Shown here: positions 18,337 through 26,756 of the stretch, piece by piece
How positions within the stretch are numbered: the first letter of the stretch is position 1
Layout of the letters: each line of letters opens with the position of its first letter
Origin: Pseudomonas sp. M47T1
GTDB lineage: Bacteria > Pseudomonadota > Gammaproteobacteria > Pseudomonadales > Pseudomonadaceae
Reading direction: 5' to 3'
DNA: 64,000 nucleotides
NCBI RefSeq assembly: GCF_000263855.1
Contig: NZ_AJWX01000021.1
Span: 1-64,000 of the forward strand
Program-made: the position numbers and the translations under genes
Notes under the pieces: model-generated
Told to the model about the DNA's origin: nothing
Database searches by the model: none
What the model saw: the letters and a program-made list of their open reading frames with translations, nothing else

Positions 18337-19500
18337 TCGCCATCACGCCCACTGTTCAAGCGTTCGCTGCTCGCGCAAGCCCTGGCCCGTGATGTGGCCG
18401 GTGAGTCGTTTGTCGATTACAGCTCCGGCCTGTTCCTGGCTGCTCCCCGTCGCACCGGCAAAAGCACGTTTCTGAACAACGACTTCATCCCAGAGTGCGA
18501 AAACCGCGGGTGGCTCGCCGTTTATGTCGACTTGTGGGCAGCCCGTGATAGTGATCCGGCCCAACTCATCTCAGGGGCAATTGGCGCCGCCCTCGCCCGC
18601 TTCGAAAACCCGGTGAGCAAGGCGGCAAAAAAAGCTGGGGTCGAGAAAATCAGCCTGCTGCGTACGCTTAGCTGGGACTTCAGCAAGCCACAATTACCCT
18701 CCGGCACCACCCTGGCAAAGGCGTTGGAGGTGTTGCACAGCATCTCCGGCAAGATGATCGTGCTAATCGTCGACGAAGCGCAGCATGCGCTCAATAGCGA
18801 AAGCGGCCTCAATGCCATGTTTGCCTTGAAGGCAGCCAGGGATCACTTGAACCGTGGCCTGCAACCAGATGGCATACGCCTGGTCTTCACAGGCTCCAGC
18901 CGGGACAAACTCGCCAACCTGGTACTCAAGAGCAAACAACCCTTTTTTGGCGCGAACATCACCTCATTTCCCCTGCTGGGGCATGATTTCGTCGAGTTTG
19001 CCACCCATCTGTGGAACAAGCGGCTCGCCGACAGCAATCAGTTCAGCGCCGACGATATGGAATACGCCTTCGAGCGAGTCGGCCGGCGTCCGGAAATGCT
19101 CAATCAACTGCTGACTGAAGTCAGCGTTGGGCGAGGCGAGGCGAGCAATCTGGGTGAACTACTGCGCACGGGGGCACTTAACCACCAGGCCGGTATCTGG
19201 AGCGACTACGAAAGCGCCTGCAATGACCTGTCTGCATTGCAACTGGCAGTGCTCAATGTCATGGCTGAACGGACGATAGGAAAACAAGCATTTGCGCCCT
19301 TTGCGGAGCAGACATTCGAGGACGTGAACCGCAAGTTGGAACAGGCCCACGCAGAGCCAAACGCTTCCACGCCCAATGTGCAAAAGGCCCTCGACGCCCT
19401 GCGAGACAAAGAGTTGGTGTGGAAGGCGAACCGCGGCGAGTACGCCCTCGAAGACTGCGCCATGGCCCAATGGCTGACGCGGGTCAACAAGGCCGACTGA
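18334..19500 (+). CDS. Solitary AAA family ATPase
   Basis: A 388-residue P-loop ATPase of the archaeal-ATPase/STAND-like type. Walker A is APRRTGKST (about residues 37-45), Walker B IVLIVDEAQHAL (about residues 145-156), and the sensor-like segment LVFTGSSRDKLA follows. A winged-helix-like C-terminal region (residues 280-388) is likely. Family members have been tied to defence or transposition-like functions, but no partner gene is adjacent, so the role is unknown. The AT-rich upstream DNA and less biased codon use than its neighbours suggest acquisition by transfer. Confidence 0.75.
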   Translation: MSPSRPLFKRSLLAQALARDVAGESFVDYSSGLFLAAPRRTGKSTFLNNDFIPECENRGWLAVYVDLWAARDSDPAQLISGAIGAALARFENPVSKAAKKAGVEKISLLRTLSWDFSKPQLPSGTTLAKALEVLHSISGKMIVLIVDEAQHALNSESGLNAMFALKAARDHLNRGLQPDGIRLVFTGSSRDKLANLVLKSKQPFFGANITSFPLLGHDFVEFATHLWNKRLADSNQFSADDMEYAFERVGRRPEMLNQLLTEVSVGRGEASNLGELLRTGALNHQAGIWSDYESACNDLSALQLAVLNVMAERTIGKQAFAPFAEQTFEDVNRKLEQAHAEPNASTPNVQKALDALRDKELVWKANRGEYALEDCAMAQWLTRVNKAD

Positions 19501-19521
19501 GCCTGCGCGCAATACGAGCAT

Positions 19522-20283
19522 TCAGAACTTGTAGGCCACCGCCGTCTGCACTTCGCCCTGGTTTACGTGCCCGCGCTGGCTGACGATGGTGCTGTCGGCC
19601 GCCGAGTTTTCCAGGTGTATCCAATTGACGTTGGCCAGCAGCGACCAGTGCGGCGCCAGGGGGAATTGCGCGCCTTGGCTCAGGGTCCAGTTCTGCAGGC
19701 CGCCGCTGGCGCGGTAGGTGCCAATACCACTGGCCTGGGCTTCGTTGGCGTCGACGCCGAAGTAGGTCTGGTTCATGCGCTGGTCGGCGAAATGCGCCAC
19801 CAGTTCCGTGGCGCCGAACACCCCGCCACCCAGCGGGTAATCGAGCTCGGTACCCACGCGCCCCAGCGCGCCGCCCTGGCCATGACCGCCGCCTTCGGCA
19901 CGCCCAGCCTGGGCATACACGCGCCAGAAGTCCACGGGGCTGTACTGCACGAAACCGCCCAGCTCGACCATGTCCGGCACGTCACGCAGGCCGCGCAGAC
20001 GGTCGTTGCCGTTGCGCCCTTCCACCAGGTTGGTCATGGGGCCCGCGCTCCAGCCGTTGCCGGTCTTGAGCGCCGCCCAGGTCAGGCCTTCATCGGAATC
20101 GAGGCCGAAGTTGCCCCAGGTCAGGTCCAGGTAAGGCATGGGCTTGGTTTCGTAATGGCTGCCGGTGGGGTCGCTGGGCTGGTAGGACAGGCCCACGCCG
20201 GCATCGCCGGTCAACGGGGTGGCCCAGGCGCCGGTGGACAGGCTGGCCAGCAACAGCGCCAACAGCCGGTTGATTCGTGACAT
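19522..20283 (-). CDS. MipA/OmpV family outer-membrane protein
   Basis: A 253-residue protein with a signal peptide (residues 1-21, cleavage after AWA) and a beta-barrel pattern ending in a C-terminal Phe, as expected for export through the BAM machinery. The signature YFGVDANEAQASG and the closing VQTAVAYKF match the MipA/OmpV family, whose E. coli member scaffolds murein enzymes. The start at 20283 is chosen because it gives a clean signal peptide; the upstream 36-codon extension is not signal-like. It is divergent from the HAD/aminotransferase operon. Confidence 0.8.
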   Translation of the reverse strand: MSRINRLLALLLASLSTGAWATPLTGDAGVGLSYQPSDPTGSHYETKPMPYLDLTWGNFGLDSDEGLTWAALKTGNGWSAGPMTNLVEGRNGNDRLRGLRDVPDMVELGGFVQYSPVDFWRVYAQAGRAEGGGHGQGGALGRVGTELDYPLGGGVFGATELVAHFADQRMNQTYFGVDANEAQASGIGTYRASGGLQNWTLSQGAQFPLAPHWSLLANVNWIHLENSAADSTIVSQRGHVNQGEVQTAVAYKF

Positions 20284-20355
20284 TGAAGTTCTCGCGACGT
20301 TTTTCGTACGCGCATGAACGCGCACGCGGAGGTGGGCGCGCAAGCACTCATGTTG

Positions 20356-20373
20356 TTTGTAGCAACCTACAAA
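20356..20373. promoter_or_regulatory. Inverted repeat, candidate activator site for the HAD operon
   Basis: TTTGTAG-CAAC-CTACAAA has perfect 7-base arms. A further TTGTAG half-site follows at 20376-20381. It is centred about 85 bases upstream of the -12 element of the sigma-54 promoter at 20435-20450, a typical distance for an enhancer-binding activator. Confidence 0.6.
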
Positions 20374-20434
20374 AATTGTAGCCTGGGCCATGCAGCCATG
20401 CTCTAGAGCCCGCCAAACATGGACCTGCGCATGT

Positions 20435-20450
20435 TGGCACGGTCCCTGCT
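20435..20450 (+). promoter_or_regulatory. Sigma-54 promoter of the HAD/aminotransferase/hydrolase operon
   Basis: TGGCACGGTCCCTGCT matches TGGCACG-N4-TTGCW with a single mismatch and has exact GG-N10-GC spacing (20436-20437, 20448-20449). The start of transcription would be near 20461, leaving a leader of about 40 bases. Confidence 0.75.
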
Positions 20451-20499
20451 CTTACCCCTGGCAAGCGCAAAGTGCGCTGCTGACCATAGGTAACTGCAG

Positions 20500-21198
20500 A
20501 TGATGCACTGGCATATCGTGTGTGACTTCGACGGGACCATCACCCCGAGCGACGTCATCGACAACATCCTGGATCGCTTCGCCGATCCGCGCTGGGAAGC
20601 CATCGAAGCGCAATGGCTGGCCGGTGAGATCGGCTCGCGTGAATGCCTGAGCCAACAGTTGGCCCTGGTCAAGGCCCAGCCGGCACAGCTGCTGGAATAC
20701 TTTGACAGCGTCACCATCGACCCCGACTTCGCCCCCTTCGTGGAGCTGGTGCTGGAACGTGGCGCCACCCTGGCCGTGGTCAGTGACGGCCTGGAACAGG
20801 CCATCGCCCGCATCCTGGCGCGCAACGGCGCGCCGCTGCTGCCGATCATCGCCAACCAACTGCGCCAGGTCGACGCCGACAGCTGGCGCATCGTGTTCCC
20901 CCACGCCAGCGACGCCTGCCGCGCCGCCTCGGGCAACTGCAAATGCAAGTCCTCGCCCGCCAGCAAACGCATCCTGGTGATTGGCGACGGCAAATCCGAC
21001 ATGTGCGTGGCCGGCACCGCCGACTTCGTCTTTGCCAAAGGCAGCCTGGCCGACCACTGCGAACGCAATGGCATCGCCCACGCCCGCTTCGATTCCTTCG
21101 CCGAGCTGCCAGCGCTGCTGGCCGCCCTGCCGCAAGACACCCGCAACACCGTTCCACACCTTAATTCAGAACAGCAGGAACTCTTCCACCATGTCTAA
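20500..21198 (+). CDS. HAD-IB phosphatase, MtnX-like
   Basis: A 232-residue haloacid-dehalogenase phosphatase. The catalytic DFDGT has nucleophile Asp9 and acid Asp11. Motif II is VVSDG (about residues 94-98) and motif III/IV GDGKSDMC (about residues 163-170). It has a cysteine cluster (Cys141, Cys148, Cys150) in a loop, as in proteins annotated 2-hydroxy-3-keto-5-methylthiopentenyl-1-phosphate phosphatase. No other methionine-salvage gene is nearby, so that name should not be taken as function. ATG 20500 and 20503 are both possible. It overlaps the aminotransferase by eight bases and leads a sigma-54-driven operon. Confidence 0.8.
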   Translation: MMHWHIVCDFDGTITPSDVIDNILDRFADPRWEAIEAQWLAGEIGSRECLSQQLALVKAQPAQLLEYFDSVTIDPDFAPFVELVLERGATLAVVSDGLEQAIARILARNGAPLLPIIANQLRQVDADSWRIVFPHASDACRAASGNCKCKSSPASKRILVIGDGKSDMCVAGTADFVFAKGSLADHCERNGIAHARFDSFAELPALLAALPQDTRNTVPHLNSEQQELFHHV

Positions 21199-22588
21199 CA
21201 TCCCGCGTATCACCAGCGAAGAAGACCAGATCCTTCTGGACAAAGAATCGCGCTACTGCTCGTTCGGTGACACCGTTCACTACATCGAGCCACCGCGCAT
21301 TTTCAGCCGCTGCGAAGGTTCCTACGTTTACGACACCAACGACCAAGCCTACCTCGACCTGCAAATGTGGTACTCGGCGGTCAACTTCGGCTACGCCAAC
21401 CCGCGCCTGAACAACGCGCTGAAGCAGCAGATCGATACCCTGCCGCAAATCGCCAGCCAGTACCTGCACAAAGGCAAAATCGAGCTGTCGGAAATGATCG
21501 CGGTCGATGCCAAGAAGAAATTCGGCATGGACGGTCGCGTTCACTTCAACGTGGGCGGTTCGCAGTCCATCGAAGACTCGCTGAAAGTGGTGCGTAACGC
21601 TTCCAACGGCAAGAGCCTGATGTTCGCCTTCGAAGGCGGCTACCACGGCCGTACCCTGGGTGCTTCGTCGATCACCTCGAGCTACCGCTACCGTCGGCGC
21701 TATGGCCACTTCGGCGAGCGCGCACAGTTCATCCCGTTCCCGTACCACTTCCGCGGCCCTAAAGGCATGACCAAGGAAGAGTACGGCAGCTACTGCGTGA
21801 AGCAGTTCGCCCGCCTGTTCGAAACCGAATACAACGGTGTATGGGACCCGAAAACCCAGCAGTGCGAATACGCAGCCTTCTACGTCGAGCCTATCCAGGG
21901 CACCGGCGGCTACGTGATCCCGCCGATGAACTTCTACAGCGAGCTGAAGCAGGTCCTGGACCAGCACGGCATCCTGATGGTCGTCGACGAAATCCAGATG
22001 GGCTTCTACCGTACCGGCAAGCTGTGGTCGATCGAGCATTTCGACGTAAAACCCGACGTACTGGTATTCGGCAAGGCACTGACCAACGGCCTGAACCCGC
22101 TGGGCGGTATCTGGGCTCGTGAAGAGCTGATCAACCCGGGCATCTTCCCACCAGGTTCGACTCACTCCACCTTCGCCTCCAACCCACTGGGCACTGCCGT
22201 GGGCCTGGAAATGTTCAAGATGACCAGCGAAGTCGACTACGGCGCCATGGTCATGGCCAAGGGCAAGTACTTCCTGGCTGGCCTGGAAGACCTGAAGAAG
22301 CGCTACAAGATCGTCGGCGACGTCGACGGCCTGGGCCTGGCACTGCGCATGGAAATCTGTGGCGAAGACGGTTTCACCCCGGACAAGGCCAAGCTCGACG
22401 AAATGGTCGAGGAAGGCATGAAGGGCGACATCGAAATCGACGGCAAGCGTCTGGGCCTGATCCTCGACGTGGGCGGCTACTACAAGAACGTGATTACCCT
22501 GGCTCCGTCGCTGGAAATCAGCTACCCGGAAATCGACCTGGCCATCGCCCTGCTCGACCGCCTGCTGCACCGGGTAACCAAGAAGTGA
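21191..22588 (+). CDS. Class III PLP-dependent aminotransferase
   Basis: A 465-residue fold-type I aminotransferase. The PLP lysine is Lys295 (in GKALTNG), the PLP-ring Asp is in VVDEIQ (266-269), phosphate contacts are in GGSQS (about residues 122-126) and the aromatic stacking segment is FEGGYHGRT (148-155). Class III enzymes act on omega-amino groups or amino acids such as GABA, ornithine, diaminobutyrate and beta-alanine; the exact substrate cannot be read here. Codon use is strongly biased to highly expressed codons (GGT, CGT, GCT), unlike the flanking genes. The start is 21191, inside the HAD gene end; AGGAA lies about ten bases upstream. Confidence 0.88.
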   Translation: MSNIPRITSEEDQILLDKESRYCSFGDTVHYIEPPRIFSRCEGSYVYDTNDQAYLDLQMWYSAVNFGYANPRLNNALKQQIDTLPQIASQYLHKGKIELSEMIAVDAKKKFGMDGRVHFNVGGSQSIEDSLKVVRNASNGKSLMFAFEGGYHGRTLGASSITSSYRYRRRYGHFGERAQFIPFPYHFRGPKGMTKEEYGSYCVKQFARLFETEYNGVWDPKTQQCEYAAFYVEPIQGTGGYVIPPMNFYSELKQVLDQHGILMVVDEIQMGFYRTGKLWSIEHFDVKPDVLVFGKALTNGLNPLGGIWAREELINPGIFPPGSTHSTFASNPLGTAVGLEMFKMTSEVDYGAMVMAKGKYFLAGLEDLKKRYKIVGDVDGLGLALRMEICGEDGFTPDKAKLDEMVEEGMKGDIEIDGKRLGLILDVGGYYKNVITLAPSLEISYPEIDLAIALLDRLLHRVTKK

Positions 22589-23430
22589 GTGCCGCGCAGA
22601 TCGATATGGGTGTTGGCGACGCCAGCTTCGTGCTCGGCAACGGCCCTGTGGCTGTGCTGCTGATCCACGGGCTGACCGGCACCCCCACCGAGCTGCGCAA
22701 GGTTGCCCAGGGGCTGGCCAAGAGTGGGTACACGGTGTACGTGCCCACCCTGGCTGGCCACTGCGGGGACAACGCCGATCTGCAAGCCACTACATGGCGC
22801 GACTGGTACAACAGTGCGCTGAAGACCTTCGAAGGCATCCGCAAGGTGCACGAGCAGGTGTTCGTCGGTGGCCTGTCGATGGGCGCGGTCCTGTCGATGC
22901 ACCTGGCCGCCCAGCGGCCAGGCGAGGTGGCCGGGTTGCTGCTGTACTCGACCACCTTGCGCTATGACGGCTGGAACATGCCCTGGGTGGCGCGACTGAC
23001 GCCCTTGTTCATGGCCTTCCCGTTCGGCGTGCACATCTGCCGTTTCAACGAAAAACCGCCCTACGGGATCAAAAACCCGCGGTTGCGCGCCATCGTCGAA
23101 AAACAGATGAAAGCCGGAGAAAGTGCCAATGCCGGGCTGTTGACCATGTCGGGCATCAGCGTGCGCGAGTTGCATCGCCTGGTGGCCGAGGTCAAGCGCG
23201 GCATGCCGTCGATCAAGGCGCCGGCGCTGGTGCTGCACTCCAGCGAAGACGACATCACCAGCCGCTGGAACGCCGACTACATCGAAGCGCACATCGGCGG
23301 CCCGGTGACCAAGATCCTGCTCGACGACTGCTACCACATGATCACCGTGGACCTGCAATACCCGAAAGTGATCAGCCTCAGCGCGGAGTTCATTCAGCTT
23401 CACGCACCGGGCCTTGCCCAGGCATCCTGA
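22585..23430 (+). CDS. Alpha/beta hydrolase (carboxylesterase type)
   Basis: A 281-residue alpha/beta hydrolase. The oxyanion region is LLIHGLTGTP, the nucleophile Ser98 lies in GGLSMGA, the acid Asp is in HSSEDDI and the His is in YHMITVD, as in Est30-like carboxylesterases. GTG at 22585 overlaps the aminotransferase stop (GTGA), indicating coupled translation; an ATG at 22606 is the alternative. As third gene of the operon it may cleave an ester or amide of the aminotransferase substrate or product. Confidence 0.85.
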   Translation: MSAAQIDMGVGDASFVLGNGPVAVLLIHGLTGTPTELRKVAQGLAKSGYTVYVPTLAGHCGDNADLQATTWRDWYNSALKTFEGIRKVHEQVFVGGLSMGAVLSMHLAAQRPGEVAGLLLYSTTLRYDGWNMPWVARLTPLFMAFPFGVHICRFNEKPPYGIKNPRLRAIVEKQMKAGESANAGLLTMSGISVRELHRLVAEVKRGMPSIKAPALVLHSSEDDITSRWNADYIEAHIGGPVTKILLDDCYHMITVDLQYPKVISLSAEFIQLHAPGLAQAS

Positions 23431-23435
23431 TACAC

Positions 23436-23452
23436 CCGACGCTTCGCGTCGG
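23436..23452 (+). terminator. Short hairpin after the hydrolase operon
   Basis: CCGACGC-TTC-GCGTCGG is a perfect 7-bp stem five bases after the stop. There is no T-run; with the REP pair that follows it probably ends or trims the operon transcript. Confidence 0.4.
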
Positions 23453-23476
23453 ACCACATGCTAATCTGCGCTTTGC

Positions 23477-23563
23477 GTGGGAGCGAGTTCTACCCGCGAA
23501 GCAGGCGCTGCGGTGCCCCAAACACGACGTGGAGCCTTCTTCGCGGGTAGAATCCGCTCCCAC
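23477..23563. repeat. REP pair (inverted) between operon and sensor kinase
   Basis: GTGGGAGCGAGTTCTACCCG... (23477-23501) faces its inverted copy (23536-23563). It has the same element type as at 11425-11510. It separates the three-gene operon from the kinase gene. Confidence 0.7.
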
Positions 23564-23596
23564 GGACCCGCGCAGTTGCCAGATAAGCGAGTATCG

Positions 23597-25354
23597 ATGA
23601 CACCGCCTGAACCCAAACCGTCCACCTTTCGACTGTCGCGCTGGAACCTGCAACGCAAGTTGATCCTGGCGTTCTGGTTGGTCAGCGTGGTGCCGACGAT
23701 GATCGCCGCCGAGCTGGCCGCCACTACCCTGGCACAGATTTTCGACAGCAACGTGCGCGTATGGCTGCAGGAATCGACCAAGATCGTCGAAGACGAAATC
23801 AGCGAGATACTGCGCGACAACGCCCGCGTGGCCCAACTGTTCCTGCGTTATGCCCGGGCCGACGAACCCACCGAGAAAAAAGCCGAGCACCAGGACAAAC
23901 TCATCAGCGACATTGCCGATGCCATGGGCATCGACGTGGTGGCCCTGATCCGTACCCGCGACCACAAGGTGGTGTTCTCAACCGCCACGGCCGATGTGGT
24001 ACAGCAGATCAGCCTGGCCCCCGACGCAGTGCTGCAAACCATTCACAACGGTGGCACCACCATCGGCACCGTGGTGTCGACCTTCCCTACCCAGCAGGAC
24101 GGCGAAGACTACCAACTGCTGGTGGCGACCTTTCTGGACAACAGCTTCCTGACCAGCGTGGCCGACGTGCACACCCTGGACCTGCGCCTGTACCTGTCCA
24201 GCGATCATGGCTTCGCCGAGGTGTTTTCCAGCCAGCGCTTCGAAGACCACCCCGCGCTGCTACCACGCCGCATCGAGCAAGTGCTGCGCGACACCAAAGA
24301 CCCCACCGAGCAGTTTACCAGCCAGTACAGCGGCCTCTACCGGCCGTTGCTCAACGACAAGGGTAACCTCCAGGGCGTGGTGTTCAGCGGCCTGCTGCGC
24401 CACAGTAGCCTGCTGGGCCTGGTCAACCAGAGCAACCTGTTTGCCTTGATATTCCTGCTCAGTTCGGCCTTGTCGCTGGGCGTCGGCACCCTGGTCACCC
24501 GGCGCCTGACACGGCCCATGCGCGCCCTGTCCGAAGGCGTGCGCGCGGTGACCGCCGGCGACTACAGCCAACACGTGGAAGTGCTGGGCAACGATGAACT
24601 GGCCGAATTGGGCGTGACCTTCAACCACATGACCGAAGGCCTGCAGGCCCTGCAACACCTGGAAGCGCAGATGCGCCGGCGCGACCGCCTGCACACCATG
24701 GGTGAGGTGGCCATGGGCCTGGCCCACGAAATCCGCAACCCGTTGGGCATCATTAAGACGGCCACGCAGTTGCTGCACCGCCGCGCGGCCTTGCCGGAGA
24801 CGGACATGCGCCACCTGGAGTACGTGATTTCCGAGGTCACGCGCATCAACGAACTGATCACCGAGTTCCTCGACTTCGCCAAACCCAGCCCGCCCATCCG
24901 CACGGTGATGCCGGCGCGGCCGTTGCTCGAAGAAATTCTGGGCTTCTGCGCCCCGGAGCTGGCCACCCATAACATTCACGCACGCATCGATGACCTGGCC
25001 GCCGGCGCCACCCTGTATGCCGACAGCCGCCAGCTCAAGCAGGCCTGCCTGAACCTGGTGCTCAACGCCATCGACGCCATGCCCGACGGCGGTCACCTGA
25101 CGCTGGGCATCGCCAGCCAGGGCGCCGATACGCGCCTGAGCATCGAAGACGATGGCCAAGGTATCTCCAGCGAACTGCAGGAACGGATCTTCAACCCGTT
25201 CGTCACCACCAAGGCCTCCGGCACCGGCCTTGGGCTTGCAAAAGTGTTCTCGATCATGGAAAACCATGACGGTCGTGTCGAGTGCATCAGCACCCCGGGG
25301 CAAGGCGCCACGTTCAACCTGTACATCCCGGCCCGCGAAGGAGAGCCGTCTTGA
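23597..25354 (+). CDS. Membrane sensor histidine kinase
   Basis: A 585-residue kinase. The first membrane span (about residues 20-42) is followed by a periplasmic sensor of about 230 residues and a second span (near residues 275-300). HAMP (RRLTRPMRALSEG...GNDELAELG), HisKA with the phospho-His in GLAHEIRNPLG, and HATPase_c with DDGQGI and GTGLGLA come next. Its partner is the sigma-54 activator immediately downstream, whose start codon overlaps its stop. The ligand is unknown; proximity suggests it detects a metabolite handled by the upstream operon. ATG 23597 is preferred over longer frames that read through the REP repeat. Confidence 0.85.
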   Translation: MTPPEPKPSTFRLSRWNLQRKLILAFWLVSVVPTMIAAELAATTLAQIFDSNVRVWLQESTKIVEDEISEILRDNARVAQLFLRYARADEPTEKKAEHQDKLISDIADAMGIDVVALIRTRDHKVVFSTATADVVQQISLAPDAVLQTIHNGGTTIGTVVSTFPTQQDGEDYQLLVATFLDNSFLTSVADVHTLDLRLYLSSDHGFAEVFSSQRFEDHPALLPRRIEQVLRDTKDPTEQFTSQYSGLYRPLLNDKGNLQGVVFSGLLRHSSLLGLVNQSNLFALIFLLSSALSLGVGTLVTRRLTRPMRALSEGVRAVTAGDYSQHVEVLGNDELAELGVTFNHMTEGLQALQHLEAQMRRRDRLHTMGEVAMGLAHEIRNPLGIIKTATQLLHRRAALPETDMRHLEYVISEVTRINELITEFLDFAKPSPPIRTVMPARPLLEEILGFCAPELATHNIHARIDDLAAGATLYADSRQLKQACLNLVLNAIDAMPDGGHLTLGIASQGADTRLSIEDDGQGISSELQERIFNPFVTTKASGTGLGLAKVFSIMENHDGRVECISTPGQGATFNLYIPAREGEPS

Positions 25355-26736
25355 GCCATAACGTTTTGGTAGTCGATGACGAACCGAAACTCTGCGATTT
25401 GCTGGTGTCGGCACTGAGCCAGGGCGAGGTGCAGGTGTTCACCGCAGGCAACGGCCTGCTGGCACTGGAAGTCATGGAGCAGGAAAGCATTGACCTGGTG
25501 ATCAGCGACTGGCGCATGCCGGGCATGGACGGCCCGCAACTGCTGGCCGAGATCAAGCAGCGCTTTCCCCAGGTGCCGGTGATCGTCATGACCGCCTACT
25601 CCACGGTGAAGAATGCCGTGCAGTCCATGCGCAATGGCGCCTTCGACTACATTGCCAAGCCGTTCGACATCGACGAGCTGGACATCACCGTGCACAAGGC
25701 CCTGCAGTTTCGCGATATTCTGCGCGACAACGCACGCATGCGCGCCGAGCTTAATCAGCACCAGCAATTCGACAGCCTGGTGGGTGAAAGCCCGGCCTTT
25801 CGCCGCGTGCTGCAGGCCATTGATTCGGTGCGCGAGAGCAGCGCCACCATCCTGTTGACCGGCGAGAGCGGTACCGGCAAGGAGATGGTCGCGCGTGCCA
25901 TTCACCAGCACGGCAATCGCGCCGACCAGCCGTTCGTGGCGGTCAACTGCGCGGCCATTCCCGAGGGGTTGCTGGAAAGCGAAATGTTCGGCCACCGCAA
26001 GGGGGCCTTTACCGGCGCGGTCAGCGACCGTATCGGGCGTTTCCAGCAGGCGGACAAGGGCACGCTGTTCCTCGACGAAGTGGGCGACATGCCCCTGGCC
26101 CTGCAAGCCAAGATTCTGCGTGCCTTGCAGGAGCGCCTGATCGAACCGGTGGGCGACACCCGCGAGCGCAAGGTGGATGTGCGCGTGATCGCCGCCACCC
26201 ACAAGAACCTGGTGGAAGCCGTGGCGCGCAAGGAGTTTCGCGAAGACCTGTACTACCGCCTCAACGTATTCCCCATCCCGCTGCCTGCCTTGCGCGAGCG
26301 CTGCGAGGACATCCCCGGCCTGGCCCACCACTTCGCCGGCCTGCTGGGTGCCGAAGCCGGCAAGCGCATCACCGGCTTCAGCCCCCAGGCCATGCAGTCG
26401 ATGCTCAACTACCCCTGGCCGGGCAACATACGTGAACTGCAGAACTGCGTGGAACGGGCCACCATTGTTGCCCAGGGCGCGACCATCGAGCAGCAAGACC
26501 TGCCAGCGTACCTGTTCGATGCCACCGGGAGCCCCAGCGAAGAAAGCACCCCTGGCGGCGTGCCTGCCGACCTGGACGGCAAGCTGGCGGAAGTGGAGAA
26601 AGCCTGGATTCTCGCGGCCCTGCAACAAACCAACGGTGTGCAGGCGGCTGCCGCGCAACTGATGGGCATCAGCGAGCGCAGCCTGTGGTACCGGCTGAAA
26701 AAGCTCGCCATCCAAGTCAGCAAGTTTGCAAGATAG
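25351..26736 (+). CDS. Sigma-54-dependent response regulator (NtrC family)
   Basis: A 461-residue activator. The receiver (residues 1-120) has phospho-Asp in LVISDWRMPG. The AAA+ domain has Walker A GESGTGKE, an intact sigma-54 loop GAFTGA and Walker B GTLFLDEVGD. The Fis-type helix-turn-helix near the C-terminus reads VQAAAAQLMGISERSLWYRLKK. The start is TTG at 25351, because TTGA overlaps the kinase stop, GGAG lies 7-10 bases upstream, and the normal receiver N-terminus SHNVLVVDDEP follows. Its likely target is the promoter at 20435. Confidence 0.88.
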   Translation: MSHNVLVVDDEPKLCDLLVSALSQGEVQVFTAGNGLLALEVMEQESIDLVISDWRMPGMDGPQLLAEIKQRFPQVPVIVMTAYSTVKNAVQSMRNGAFDYIAKPFDIDELDITVHKALQFRDILRDNARMRAELNQHQQFDSLVGESPAFRRVLQAIDSVRESSATILLTGESGTGKEMVARAIHQHGNRADQPFVAVNCAAIPEGLLESEMFGHRKGAFTGAVSDRIGRFQQADKGTLFLDEVGDMPLALQAKILRALQERLIEPVGDTRERKVDVRVIAATHKNLVEAVARKEFREDLYYRLNVFPIPLPALRERCEDIPGLAHHFAGLLGAEAGKRITGFSPQAMQSMLNYPWPGNIRELQNCVERATIVAQGATIEQQDLPAYLFDATGSPSEESTPGGVPADLDGKLAEVEKAWILAALQQTNGVQAAAAQLMGISERSLWYRLKKLAIQVSKFAR

Positions 26737-26756
26737 CACCGCTAGCTACGAAGGGT

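Noticed and set aside
20500..21198. Role in methionine salvage (MtnX) for the HAD phosphatase
   Set aside because: No other methionine-salvage genes are linked, and the operon partners (aminotransferase, esterase) plus sigma-54 control point elsewhere.
21161..22570. 469-codon minus-strand frame opposite the aminotransferase
   Set aside because: A shadow produced by strong codon bias of the real gene, with no recognisable protein sequence.
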